64,000 nucleotides of DNA, from assembly GCA_030686995.1 (NCBI GenBank), contig CM060697.1:42069015-42133014 (forward strand). Direction: 5' to 3'. The position numbers were made by a program, and so were the translations under genes. Positions 46,642 to 59,780 of this stretch are shown here, piece by piece; position 1 is the first letter of the stretch, and each line of letters starts with the position of its first letter. Source of the DNA: Artemisia argyi (lineage: Eukaryota; Streptophyta; Magnoliopsida; Asterales; Asteraceae). The notes below the pieces were generated by a model that was not told the DNA's origin, did not search any database, and saw nothing but the letters and a program-made list of their open reading frames with translations.

Positions 46642-47415
46642 CTAGAGGTCTCCAGGACTTGCTTGGAGATTGGAAGCATGGAGCATGGATTTAGTGGAGG
46701 TAGAATTTTGTGAGAATTTTGTTTGGAGAGTTTGGAGTGGTTGATGGGGGTGAGCTTGGAGCGAAAGAGTTGGATTGTTGTGTTTGTGATGGTGGTGGAG
46801 AAGTCCTTGTGAGGAGATACTCAATCCAAGTGAAGTGCTCATTGAGAGCAATGGTTTTTTTTGGAGAAAGATGCAACAAGGAAAATTGTTAACATGATTC
46901 TTAAGTTAGACAATGTTGTTGGATGGTGAGGATGGAGTGGTAGAGGGTTGTTGAACCAAATTGCGTTGAGCAAGATGTAAGGCAAGGAGAGCACTAAGCT
47001 CATGGGCTTCTTTGAGCTCCTCAACGAACTTTTTATGTTCAGAGGAAGGTGATGATGGTGGAGTTGGATTATTGTTGGGGATTGAGGCTTGAACATGTAA
47101 CATAGGATTCATGTCTTGATGAGAGGGATGTATGTGGTATTAGGATTGAGTATGTTCCTCAAAAGGATCATTTGGAAGAATTGAGTGATATGGATGTGGA
47201 GTATTGTTGGTGAGTGAGATAGTAAGGTTGTCATGTGGAGGTAAAATGAAGGTTTCATTTGGGTGAAGTGGATGTTTAGTTGTTGGTTGGTTGGAGACAA
47301 CATCATTAATAGATGAGAATTTTTGACATGTATCAAGTTTTCTTCTCCACACGGGTTTGACGGTGATCATTGCATCTCTTGTGGGCTTGGATCTTGGGTG
47401 ATTGGGGGATGACAT
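46642..47415 (-). pseudogene. Extra ORF downstream of Sirevirus pol, decayed
   Basis: One minus-strand frame stays open from an ATG at 47415 to 46642 except for two TAA codons, near 47137 and 46903. It starts MSSPNHPRSKPTRDAMITVK and has a proline/serine/asparagine-rich composition. A short coiled-coil-like EHKKFVEELKEAHELSALLA lies after the first stop. Position between pol and the 3' LTR matches the additional or envelope-like ORFs reported in some Sireviruses, but I see no signal peptide or clear transmembrane segment. Function is unknown. Confidence 0.5.
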
Positions 47416-47519
47416 GATGGATTGAGTGATGATTAATGATGAATGAGGGTATTTATAGTGTGATGATTTAGTATTTATGGAAGGATAATATGTGGTGGAT
47501 TTGATAGACAAAATATGTT

Positions 47520-48177
47520 TGTGAATTTAGGGAAGTGGGGAATCAAAATAGGGTGAAATGGGCTAAAAAGCAGAAAGCAAACAGGAAGCCTCGACCATCA
47601 GGTGGCCGGCCCCTTTAATTAATGGCCGGCCCCTCTAATTTTAAGGAGGCCGCCCTTGATAATTATGGGGGCCGCCCAGTGCCTGGTTCCCAGATTGCCA
47701 GAAATGGTTTTTGGCAAAAATTTTTCTAGAAAGATGTTTGTTTTGAGGTTTGGTTTTGGGCAAGTCATGTATCCTAAAGCAACTAACTTAGTGTAAGGCA
47801 ACTTAGTGAGTGAGAAACTAATGATGGAACAAGTGTGACTAAGTGATTCTTGACATTGTTCTAGTGTGTGCCTATATGCAACAAATGTGGAGATGCAATT
47901 GCTTCGACTCCTAATGCAAAGAAATAAATATATCCTAAGACGCAATCCAAGAGAGAAAATAAATGATTTTCATGTGCAAAATAGAATCCTAGACTTAGAA
48001 TAGTAGAGAAAATAAGAGATGCATGAAAGACAGATGCTCAGATGGCCGGCCCCTTTAAAGTGAGGTCGGTCCCCTTAATTTTTAGGTGGCCGCCCTTATA
48101 ACTTTAAGGGTTCCGCCCATCTAATTTTTTTCTTCAGAACATTTAAATTTCAGAAAGTTTCAAACTTTTAAGAAAAT
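47520..48177. other. Non-coding spacer of the Sirevirus-type element with GC-rich blocks
   Basis: Two blocks (47600-47680 and 48040-48120) contain GGCCGGCCCC followed by TTTAA or TCTAA spacers and GGCCGCCC. They have the same plan as the block in the LTR at 45790-45850. No coding content is seen. Confidence 0.6.
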
Positions 48178-51100
48178 TCAATCAATTTGCTCCATCATTC
48201 CTAATCCTAGACGCAAGTGGTTAAATAATTCGCGCTTAAGGGGTTTAGTAAATATGTCGGCAACATTATCTTCCGAAGCTACCTTTTCTATTGTTATGTT
48301 TCCTTTTTGTACGTTATCCCTAAGAAAGTGGTGACGTATTTCTATATTTTTAGTCCTAGAGTGTTGAACGGGATTCTTACTTAAATCTATGGCTCCTTTA
48401 TTATTGCACATTATAGGAATGTTTTCTAACCTAACGCCATAGTCTACGAGAGCTTGTTTCATCCATAGTGCTTGTTGACATGCCTTTCCAGCGCTTACAT
48501 ATTCAGCTTCGGTGGTCGAAATAGCAAGAGCGGTTTGCTTCTTGGAAAACCAAGACGTTAGGCAACATCCCATAAACGTACAAATACCACTAGTGCTTTT
48601 TCGATCCACGTAGTCTCCCGCATGATCCGAATCCGCATAGATAATTGTTTCTATGCCGGATCCCCTAGGATACCATAATCCTAAGTGTATAGTGCCTTTA
48701 ATGTATCGGAAGATACGCTTAACCGCTTCTAGGTGAGAGGTTTTGGGATCCTCTTGAAAGCGGGCACAAAGGCAAACACTAAACATGATATCGGGTCTAC
48801 TTGCCATTAAGTATGGTAAACTACCTATCATTCCTCTATACTTAGTGTTATCTACGGACTCAACTTCTTCATCTCTTGTGAGTTTCACTTCCGTAGACAT
48901 AGGTGTCTTAAGGGGTTTTGAGTCTTCTAGGCCAAATTTCTTAAGCATTTCCTTAATATATTTAGATTGGTTAAAAAATATTCCATCTTTTAGTTGTTTT
49001 ATTTGTAATCCTAGGAAGAAGTTTAATTCACCCATCATGCTCATCTCAAACTCATCATGCATGATTTTGGCAAATTTATCACACATATCCTGACAAGTCG
49101 ATCCAAATATAATGTCATCGACATATATTTGAACAATGATGATATTTGGGTCACTTCTTTTAGTGAAGAGAGTGTTATCTACCATTCCCATGGAATAATT
49201 ATGCTTAACTAGGAAAGATTTTAGTCTATCATACCAAGCCTTTGGAGCTTGTTTAAGACTGTATAAAGCTTTCTTTAGTTTGTAAACATAATCAGGTTTT
49301 GCGAAGTCAATGAATCCCGGAGGTTGTGCCACATAAACCTCCTTATTGATAAAACCGTTGAGGAATGCACTCTTCACATCCATTTGGTAGAACTTAAAGT
49401 CTAGGGCGCAGGCATAAGCTAAAAGGATTCTAATGGATTCTAATCTAACTACAAGGGCATATGTTTCATCATAATCGATTCCTTCTTGTTGATTATAACC
49501 TTGGGCGACTAACCTAGCTTTATTCCTAGTTACTATTCCATTTTCATCTAGTTTATTCCTAAATACCCACTTAGTTCCTATTATGGTCACATTCCTAGGA
49601 TTTGAGACCAGTTCCCAAACTTTATTTGATTTAAATTGATTTAATTCTTCTTGCATAGCCATAATCCAACTTTCATCCTTTAAGGCTTCATTTATATTTT
49701 TTGGCTCGATTGTTGACACAAAACAAAAGAAGTTATTTTTATCTTGATTGAGATCTAAGTGTTCTTTGATTTAGGTTGCCTATAATATTATCTAATGGAT
49801 GTGACTTTGATTCCTTAACATTTATAATTTCATTTTCTTCTAAGGTTTCTACTTCAGGATCATTACCTAAGGGTTTAGTTTTACTAACCTCAATAGCTTC
49901 TTCCTCTATTATATCATCATCTTCTAAGGGTAATGTTTTAGATAGTGGAGGAGTTTCATCAAAAATTACATTTAGGGATTCTTCAACTTTCATAGTATGT
50001 TTATTTAGAATTATATATGCTATACTATTTTGTGAATATCCTAGAAAAACTCCTTTATAAGCTTTGGGTTCGAATTTAGTGAGATGGTCTTTTGTATTAA
50101 GAATGAAACATTTACTTCCAAAAACTCTAAAGTAACCTATATTAGGTTTTCTACCTCTTAATAACTCATATGGAGTTTTTCCTAAGATTCGTCTAATAGA
50201 AACTCTATTAAGTATATATGTTGATGTATCTACGGCGTGACACCAAATTTTTTGTGGGATAGATTGTTCATTTAACATTGTTCTACTCATTTCTTGTAGA
50301 GACCTATTTTTTCTTTCTACTACCTCATTTGATTGCGGAGTACGAGGAGCGGAAAAGTTGTGAGATATTCAATTTTCATCACAAAATTTTCCGAATTGTA
50401 CTTCGTTATCAAATTCCCTACCATGGTCCGTCCTAATTGAAAAAATGGAGCATCCTAACTTATTTTGTATCATTTTACTAAATATCTTAAATTTTTCAAA
50501 GGCTTCGGTTTTATCACTTAAGAACCTAGTCCAAGTGTATCATGAATAATCATCTACTATAACTAAGGTGTAACGATTGCCACCGTAGCTCCGCACAGCG
50601 GATGGACCAAAAAGGTCCATGTGAAGTAATTCTAAGCATCTAGTAGTGGATAACATATTTTTAGCTTTGTGACTAGCATGTGCTTGTTTTCCAATTTTAC
50701 AAGCATCACAAAAGTGTTGATCATATCTTAAACTAGGCAAGTTTCTAACTAGTTCCTTAGAGGCTAAAGATTGTATTTGTTGCATGTTTGCGTGACCTAA
50801 TCACCTATGCCACAAAGTGGAGTTTTCATCTATAGTAGCTAGGCATATCCTATCTTCCGGGTTGTCTCCTAATTTCATAACATATATACCTCCTTTCCTA
50901 ATTCCTTTACCTATGACTTTCTCATCTTTAATTATTTCACTATCTTTATCGGTAAAGGTAACCCTACACTTATTATCACAAACTTGACCTATACTAAGCA
51001 AGTTATAAGTTAGATTATCTACATGTTCAACATTCTCAATGGTTAGAGAGTCTAGAGAGATCGTACCTTTGCCTATGATTTTTCCACGACGATCACTACC

Positions 51101-51643
51101 AAAAACAACGTTACCTCCATTATATGCCTTATATGTAGAAAATAGCTTGCGATTTCCTGTCATGTGTCTTGAGCATCCACTATTCTTAATCCATTCATCG
51201 GGCTCCAAATCTACTCCTAGACATACTTCATTAGGTGCTTGAGCTACGAAACATTTGTGCTTCATTGTTTCGTCTTCGTCACTATATTTTCTTCTTCGGG
51301 TGGTTTTCCTTTTGTCTTGTGCTTTTAGTTGATTTTTAATAATTTTCTTGAATTCTTTAACGACCTTTGCATATTCTTCATCTTCACTTTCGGAACTATA
51401 ATAGTCATCATCATTATGTTCCTTTTCAATCGTTGACTTTATACACTCTTCTTGTTTGCTCTTGGTATGACTCATGGGGTTTTCGCCATTATTACCTTCA
51501 CACACAAAATTTGAACTAGTAGCACTTGTACTCATTTCAACTAAATACTTATCTACTATACTTTCATTTTCAACTAATTTGTATACATAATTTTTTTTGG
51601 CTAGACATTTCTCTTCATGAAAATTTAAAAGACTCTTCCACAT
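48178..51643 (-). pseudogene. Sirevirus-type gag end and pol, broken
   Basis: From 51643: a gag C-terminal segment (MWKSLLNFHEEKCLAKKNYV and an acidic/lysine stretch), protease region with NSGCSRHMTG, pre-integrase HR and CDACKIGKQAHASHK, integrase (LLHMDLFGP, VIVDDYS), RT (MDVKSAFLNGF, IYVDDIIFGS near 49110) and RNase H (YADSDHAGD, TTEAEYVSA). In-frame TGA codons occur near 50800, 50538 and 50370. A frameshift lies between 49739 and 49719, and another in an A run near 51660. The catalytic aspartate of the protease triplet is replaced by asparagine. The RT-RNase H part (513 codons) is uninterrupted. Confidence 0.92.
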
Positions 51644-51744
51644 ATCATTTGCCGTTTGACAAAAAAAAATATTCTTTCATATTCAATTCTTGGTAAAGCT
51701 TTGTATACAATCATTCTAGCTATATTGTTTTTATCAAGCACTAC

Positions 51745-53648
51745 TGATTGACCCCAAACGGTCAACCTAAATGGACCAGGTGAATGGTCAACAAGGTCAA
51801 ACAGCTCAGAGTCAATCTCCGTGGAAGTATAGGGGTTTCCCCGGGTCGTTATGTCCCGACGAGGTGTGGATTGTATTCAAACGGGTTTGTCATCGGGTGA
51901 ATTTGGACAGAAAAGGGGTTTGAGATTGATTACACTACTGAAATGTAAAAGGGAATAGCTTAAGTAAGCTATATAAGTGAATTTAGAAAATCCATAAATG
52001 TGTAAAACCTAAAAACGCGTGCGTTAAATTTAAAGTTACGTGAACGTACAAAATAAAACACGAGTTTTGGTGAAATAAAATACTTACAGATATGAAAATT
52101 ACATTTTTACAATCCTAATAATAAAAGAAAATTTTTGGAAAATTAAAATTAATTTTTACGCTATTTATATAATTATTATTAATTAATTACTATTTTCCTA
52201 TTTACTTTTAATTATTTACAATACCCTAAAATACAAATAATTGGGAAATTAACCTAGAAAAATAAAATTTAAACTTGGAAAAATCTAAAATAATATAAAA
52301 CTAATTTTCAAATAGAAAATATATTTTTTAGACTTTTTAAATAATTATTACTAATTATTAACTAATTATTAATTAATTAAAACTAAATTAAATTAAGAAA
52401 AATACTAAATGAAAAGAGAAAAATATGAAAATGAGATTTGCTTTTTGAAAAAGCTGAAAATAAGCTAAAAAGCTTAAATAGAAGCTATCACTTCTATAAA
52501 ATTTGTCTTTTTTTGATTTTTCTTTTTGAAAACTATTTAAATACTCAAAATATGAAACTTTAATAAAGGCACTTTGGCCAGAAGCTTAAAAATAAGCAGA
52601 TGAGAAGCTAAATGGATTGGCAGATAAGTATATAAGTTTATTAGACTTTGAATGAACTTGAAAGAGCTTGTGATAAGCTACAAACTAAGATGTAAGCTAA
52701 AACAGATATCGAGAAACTTGGATTAAGCCAAATGAAACTGAAAAATACAAGAAATAAGCTATTATAAGCCACTAAGCACAGCCACCCAAACCTGAATACC
52801 AAACAGGCCTGATTAGCCAAGTTCAGGCCAATGTGGGGCCCATCAGGTGGATCAAGAGCCCAAAGCAAAAGCTGATTTGATAAGCAGAGCTTATGGGCTT
52901 TTCAAAAAGCCAAAGCTAACTCACTGGGACCCAGAGGTGAGATCAGGGGAGGGCATGGAAAATAGGTACAAAAACTGATATTCTGAGCATAAATGTGGAA
53001 TTGGCCAAACAAACAAGGGGGTGCAGCCCTACCTATTGAGCTACAAACTTAAAAATAAGCTTTGGTAATGAAAGAAGAGCTTATTGGCTTTTTAAAAAGC
53101 CAATAAGCTCCCTGTGGGGCCCACTAATGAGCAGGATAAGGACTATTGAAAAGGTGAGAAAACCATGGTGTCCTGGTGCAGGGCATGCCTTTGCCCTGCA
53201 GCCCACTTTAAGCCCTAAACTAAACTCCAAGAAAAAAATCACAAAATTAAAACAAATGTGGAATTCTAGAGTCTAAGTGGTATACTTCAACAGGTAAAAA
53301 GATTAAAGTTTGAATCTCAACACAAAATTCACAAATATTCCTGGATAATTGGTAATTCTACACAAAATGGAATTTGACTTTTTTGATATGAACACTTGGT
53401 TTGACTGTTTTGAGATTTAAAAGGCCCTAGATCATTAAATAAGTTGTTATAAGCTATAATAAACATAAATTAAGTTAATAAACACACTTATGTAATGATA
53501 TGGAGGTTTATGGTTCCTAAATCCTCAACAGTGCACAAATAAGGAAGAGTTTTGATGAATTTGACTTTCTTCAAAACCAACTTTGGATTTACAACTTTAC
53601 TTAACCTAATTTTGCCTAATTAAGTCTACTAATATCAAAATAACACCT
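51745..53648 (-). mobile_element. Older, diverged copy of the giant LTR (left part)
   Basis: It starts TGATTGACCCCAAACGGTCAACC, matching the TGATTCC start of the younger LTR, and contains the shared landmark GGTCGTTATGTCCCGACGAGG at 51844. Homology to the younger LTR is clear but interrupted. It entered the Sirevirus gag (left flank ACTAC) and is itself interrupted at 53649 by the younger element. The remainder should lie to the right of the window. Confidence 0.65.
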
Positions 53649-56600
53649 TGATTCCTCCCGAACCGTCACTTACTTGTCACACAAGCCAACCGCTTGTGAA
53701 CGGTCAACCGTAACATCTAAATGGAGCCCGGGAGGAACTAGCAAAGTTAATCCGTGGGTCTTAAGTACAGAAAAGTACGTGAGTACAGAAAAGTACATCC
53801 CCAGGTAGTTATGTCCCAACGAGGTGTGAACGTGATACTACCATGACTTGTAATGTTGAAATAATATGTATATAGAAAAATGGGAATCTGATTGACTAAC
53901 ACTGAATGTGAATAGTAATAGCTCTGTCACAGCTAGTTCAATTAAGAAACGTACAATCAGAAACCTAAAATAATAAAGGATATTTACAAACGTACGTTTA
54001 AGTTTAAATAAACGTAAACGTAACGAATAAAACAAAACTTTCATGGAATTTGCATGCCTTAACGGCTTAAATGCAAATTAAAAGAAAATAAAATAACTAA
54101 CTATATTTATAATATTTATATTAATAAGAAAACTTAGAAAACTAAAATGCGTACGTAAACGTTTAAATAAACGTTTGTGTACAAAATAAAAAGTGAATAC
54201 CGTCCAATATAAGTCCCACAAATGTGAAAATTACATTTTTGGAATCCTAAAATAATAAGAAAATTATTAGAATATTAAAACTTATTTTTATACTATGTAC
54301 TTAATTATTATTAATTAAAACTATTTATTTATTATTTAATAATTACCTAAAAATAAGTAAATCTAAATATTACTTAAAAAAAATAAAATTAAAACTTAGA
54401 GAAGTTTAAAATACTATAAAAGAAATTTTGAAACTAAAAATATATTTATTATACAAGTATTTTATTTATTATTAATTATTTACTATTATTTATTTATTAA
54501 ACTATTATTAAATTATTATATATACTAAATAAGCAAACAAAAATCTAAAACTTTTTACATAATTCTAAAATACTTATAAAAAGCTAAGAAAAATATAAAA
54601 ACTATATTTAATATACAAAAATAAGAAAACTTAATTTAAAACTATTATTACTTAATTAAACTAATTAATACTAATTAAATTATTATACATACTAAACTTA
54701 TTTATAAAATTATGAAACTTTTTATAGAACTTCCTAAGTATCTCAGGAATACAAAAAAAAAAATATAAAAAGTTTTTAAAAATTATAAATAAGCAGTTTT
54801 AAAAATATATTACTTATTATTTCCTAAAAGGTATGTAAATTATATTAATTATTATATATATTAGATGAACAGTAAAAATTATGAAAAAATTATAGAAAGT
54901 ATAAAATCTTATGAAGAAGCTATGAAAAATAAGTTGGGGCCATCAGCTTATTCTAATAAGCTGGAATAAGCCCAACAGTCCCAATAAGCAAAAGGGCCAA
55001 AAATGGGTTAAATATATGTGGAATACCCCTTCCAACGGAACTGGTGCCCCAGAGCAGTTGGAAGGGGTGTGGGGTTTATGCATGTATACTAGCGAGAGGT
55101 CTCAGGTTCAAATCCCACCCACACCCATTTTTTCATTTTATTTTATTTTTGATTTTTCTTTTTGCAAAATTACTTAATAAGTAAAAATATGGAACTTTAA
55201 CAAAACCAACTTTTCCAAAAAGCTCAAATAAGCTCTGAGAGAGCTTATTTTCTTAACAGTTTGGCTATTTAAGCCAAAACTTAGATTTTGGAGTTGAAAA
55301 AGCTATGAACAAGCTATAATTAAGCTACAATCTCAAAACAAATTATTAAATAAGATTAATCTAAGTTAGTTGAACTATAAGTGAGCAGAAATGAACAAAG
55401 TGGTATACTAGAATAAGCTATAAAGCCAAATAAGCAATCCTATAACCTGCTACAACCAAACAGGCCCAAAGAGCACACTTGAAGACCTTGTGGGCCCCAC
55501 AGGAGTTAACTAGGGTCTGAATTGAAGCCAGCTCTAATAAGCTGAGCAATTGGGCTTTTCAAAAAGTCCAAGCTTGGCTTATGGAGTCCACTGGAGAGCT
55601 TGTTAGAAGCTTATGAAAAAGCTAGAGTACACTGAGTCAGGATTGCATATAAGCAATTAGGCCATATAGAAACTATGATTTAAGCATTAAGAAAGATTAC
55701 AAAACTATTTAATAACTATATATAACTAATTTTAACAAAGGGAATCTTATTATATTTACAAATAAGCTCAGAAACAGCTTATGAGATGGCTAAAAAGCTG
55801 ATAAGCAATAAAACTTCTAAATAGAAGCTATCACTTAGCTTTAAAGTGGTGCTTTTTGTGTTTTCTGTTTTCTATTCTATTTACATACTTATATTATACA
55901 TATTTAAAGGAAGTAGAAGTTATAAACAAAAGGAATAAGCTGTTTCACAGCTTATGACCACTTCAGTTAAGTTTTAAGCTTACAGTTGGGTCATAAGCTT
56001 GAAACAAGCTTATAAAAGGCTTATAAAAGGGAAAATAAGAAAAAGAGATGTGTGTATAAGTTATATAGATAAGTATTTACAAGTTTGGTTCACTGGAATA
56101 AGCTAATAAGCTCACAAAAGCAAATAAGCAATTCCAGCACACCAAAAATCCAAACACCCTTGCAACTAATTTGATGGCCAAATTCAGCTTATCAAATAAG
56201 CTGAATAAGCCAATCAAAGAGTTGGAGTAGCAAGGCATGCTGGTTGGCTTTCCAAAAAGCTCAAGCATCAGCTGTGGGACCCACAACTGAGCTTTTGAGG
56301 AGCTTGTGAAAATGGCATCATTTCACTGAGTAAACTGAAGCTCAGACTACTCAATAATATGGGACATTCAAAAAGCTAATTGCAGCCTTATGGATTAAGC
56401 TGCAAAATTGAATTAACAAGCTGGGCCTTGGAGTTTGGTGGCTTGGCTTCTCAAAAAGCCAATTCACATGGTGTGGGGCCCACTTTATAGCTTTTTATTG
56501 ACTTATGAAGTAGGGTGAGTTAACTGGATTCCCAGCAAACTCATCAAAGTGTGGACAAGTTTAAGCCCCTTGCAGCCCTACTAAATAGGGTGCAAGGTGA

Positions 56601-59600
56601 GATTAAAGTGCAAGAACAATAAGTTGAGTTGGTTGGCTTCAAGAAAAGCCAACTAACTCAGACTTATGTTCACTAAGGAGCTTATAAAGCTTGTTGGTAG
56701 ATGGTCCTAGTTCACTGCATAAACAGTGAACTAGCTGAATGGACAAACACCAAGCTTCAATCAAACCTATCAATTAAACTCTAAAAAAAAACTACACAAT
56801 CACTGAGAAGCTTTATTTGGATATGAGCATAAGCTCAATGAAGGGCTTTTAAGAGCTTAGGAAAACCATTCAACCCACACAGTTTGCTTCTGTGTGGGGA
56901 ATTAGGATGGAACAAAAAGATTTGTGGGAAATAAGCTATCCAAAAAGCTATGAAATGAAAATAAAGCACAGGAACTAAAAATATGCCACAAGGGCATCAC
57001 AAAAGTGCCAAGATCTCAGGTTTGGGTCAAGCCCATAAGCTTTTGCAAGCTTATGGACTTGACTGTTCTCCCATGATACAGGGCAAAAACAGCCTATAAA
57101 AAGCTATAAATTAAGCACTTAAACATAAGTAATAAAAATTAACAAAAATATATTAAGCAAGCCAAGCAACAACATTATAAAATCCTAAAAGCACTAAGCA
57201 TGAAACTTAATAATAAAAGCATAGGAAAATCAGACATTTATTCAAAAATCTGAAAAACCAAAACTTTGACTATTTATAAGAACATGAAAAGTTGACTAAT
57301 ATGAATTTTAAACTAGATTTACTGACTGAACATGATATATTATACAATAGAAACATGAAATTAACAAAAATAATCAACATTTAAACACATAAATTGAATA
57401 TGGACATGTAAATTTAAAACAGACATGAAAATTAGACAGATTAAAACTTATATTGACTTTACACAAAACAAAGCTTGGTTATGAGTATTAGACTGAATAT
57501 TAAGACAAATAGTTAAGCACAATTAAACAAGAACAACTACACTAACATCTTCATACACAAATCAAATAGCCAAATTCAGTGAACCTTTGAAATGAAAATG
57601 AGAATGCTCAATTTTGTAAAAGACATAATCCATTGAACCTAGAGGGGTGTCAAACCTTCCATTAACCCAAGGGTTATACAGGTACAGAATTTAGCCTCTC
57701 AAATCATTTCTCAGACCTAAGACTATGCAAATCCAAACAGTCCCTTATCTTACATTTGTCAAATGAAATCTAAGGTTTTCAATGAATCTTCATATAAACC
57801 TGAATCCAAACTCTATATGAACACATAATAAGCATAACAAGACAGAAAAATAACAATCATAACAACAAACATGAATTTCTCATAATTCATTTTCACAGTT
57901 AAAAATTGAAATCTAAGCAACAACTCAAATTAATACATAAACATAAACTTTTAAACATTAAAAACATTTAATAACAACAAATAAACAAGAAAATATAGAA
58001 ATTAAAGCAAATAAATACATGAACAGTAAATTACAAAAAATTAAGAAAATGCTTACAAATTGGAAATGAGCTGAGATTATAGAAACAATGAACAAGGTTA
58101 CACCTATTAGCTTCCCAATAAGCTCCTAATACCCATTGAACTCCAAATTCACCACTGCATCTCCCTTTCCTTTACTAACTTGCTATTTTTGATTTTTCAT
58201 TGATTTTCTCTTTTTTTTTAGTATTTTCTAATTTAAAAGATCATAGCTATTTAATTGTTTCTAAAAGCTTAAACAAGCTTTGTCAGGAGCTTATATTGCC
58301 TATAGAGTCCATTAAACATCTTTTGATCAAACAGAAAAAGGAAATGACAATATTTAAATGACATTTAAAGTGAAGACATGAAATTTAAAGATTAAGAAAC
58401 TACAACTGTAAATAGCTTTGTAATTAACTTTGTCAAGGTTTATTACAGAACTGAAAGCAAGTAAATGACATGGTAATTAAAGTTAAGCATGTAAAGATTA
58501 TACTATGGCTAGACTATTTCTAAGTGACAATGGCCTAATGCCAAGGTGATCTTTCTTCTGTGTTTCTTCTCTCTTTTATAGCCTCTGAAAGCCTTGGTGA
58601 CCACTCATAAGTCATTGGCTTTAATCTTGACCCTTAAAATAGTCCAATTGATCTCAGCCATTCAAAACAGATTTTGGCGCCAAAGTCCTATTTGACAACT
58701 GAGGCGGTTTCATTGCAATTAATGCATTATGGACATTAGTAGAGGTGGAGGGGACATGGTGAGGTGGTTTATTAAGGCTTGGGGGTCAAGTTGGGGGTGT
58801 AAGAAGAAAACAGAGGTGGTGGTTTGATTTGGAGGGAAAAAGTGGTGTGGAGTGCATTAAATGAGGTGTGGGATAGGGTTGAGAGGTGGAAAGGAGTAGG
58901 GGGTGAGCTGGGGTAGCAAGTGGAGGCGGAAGAGGTGGCAAAACCACCTGGTTTCAGGTTTAAGGTTGGGGGTGAGGGAGATGAACAGTAACCATGGTTT
59001 GGGCGGGGGTTGACTGTTTGACCATTTTTGATATTAAAAAGGCCGGGTTTGTTTGTTGGGCTAAATGAGTGGGCTGGGGTGGTATTTTGGGTTTAAGTGG
59101 ATTTGGATTTTGGGATAATAAAAATAGGATCTGTTTGGTTTGTTGTGTATTTAAGCCCAAGGACTAAACATGCAATTTCTGAATTCTTGAGGGGTTAAAC
59201 CTGTTACAATTCCAAAATTATCACAAGGACCAATATTGTTAAGTTTGATAAACCAAAGGACTATTTTTGCATTTATTACAATTTAAAATACCCCGAGGAC
59301 CATTTATGTAATTTTCCAAAGTTTAGGGGGTTAAATTGTAATTTCCTCAAAGTTATCAAAATAGTTCCAAATTGTAAATTCATGCATAGTACAAGGGTAT
59401 ATTTGATAAATTTCAAGTTTTGAATACCCAGGGACTAAGTTTGCCAATTTTGAAACTTGAGGGGTAAAAATTGCCAATATGTGTAAACTTTCATCCAGGG
59501 ATCATTTGTGAATATTTTTGGTTTCCCAAGGACTAAAGTTGACATTTCATTCATTTAAAACCTTCAGGGACTAGTTTTGTCAATATTTGAAACTTGAGGG

Positions 59601-59780
59601 ACTGAAACTGCCAATTATGCAAACTTTATACGTTTTTCATCTGTTTTTGCATATTTTGCATTTGGAACATATAAAACACACCTCTAAGATATTTTAAGTA
59701 TTTTGATACATATTTGAGTGTTTTTGTATGTTTTGGCAGTTCAGATTGGTATAAAATGATGAGTATTTAGACACTCATCA
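53649..59780 (-). repeat. Giant LTR (6.13 kb), left copy
   Basis: It starts TGATTCCTCCCGAACCGTC and ends ACACTCATCA, immediately followed by a purine tract. Sequence from 53649 to about 56483 is repeated at 61166-64000 with about 15 substitutions and a few indels. No protein homology. The region is very rich in ATAAGCT/AGCTTAT words. At 55030-55140 a conserved block ends GGTTCAAATCCCACC, like a tRNA B-box. The end near 58700-59780 holds many AGGGACTA-type phrases. Confidence 0.8.

Larger units (their letters stand above)
44977..51744 (-). mobile_element. Sirevirus-type Ty1/copia element, interrupted
   Basis: On the plus strand the order is LTR (44977-46236), several purine tracts, a decayed extra ORF, pol, and a gag fragment reaching about 51740. 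The protein style and multiple purine tracts are those of the Sirevirus (SIRE/Maximus) lineage. It inserted into the LINE at 44977 (left flank TAACC). At 51745 it is cut inside gag by an LTR of another family, so its 5' LTR is outside this window. The copy has many stop codons and is inactive. Confidence 0.85.

Noticed and set aside
51640..51744. Truncation of the Sirevirus element at its gag
   Set aside because: The sequence right of the break starts with the edge of another LTR, so interruption by insertion is more likely than deletion.
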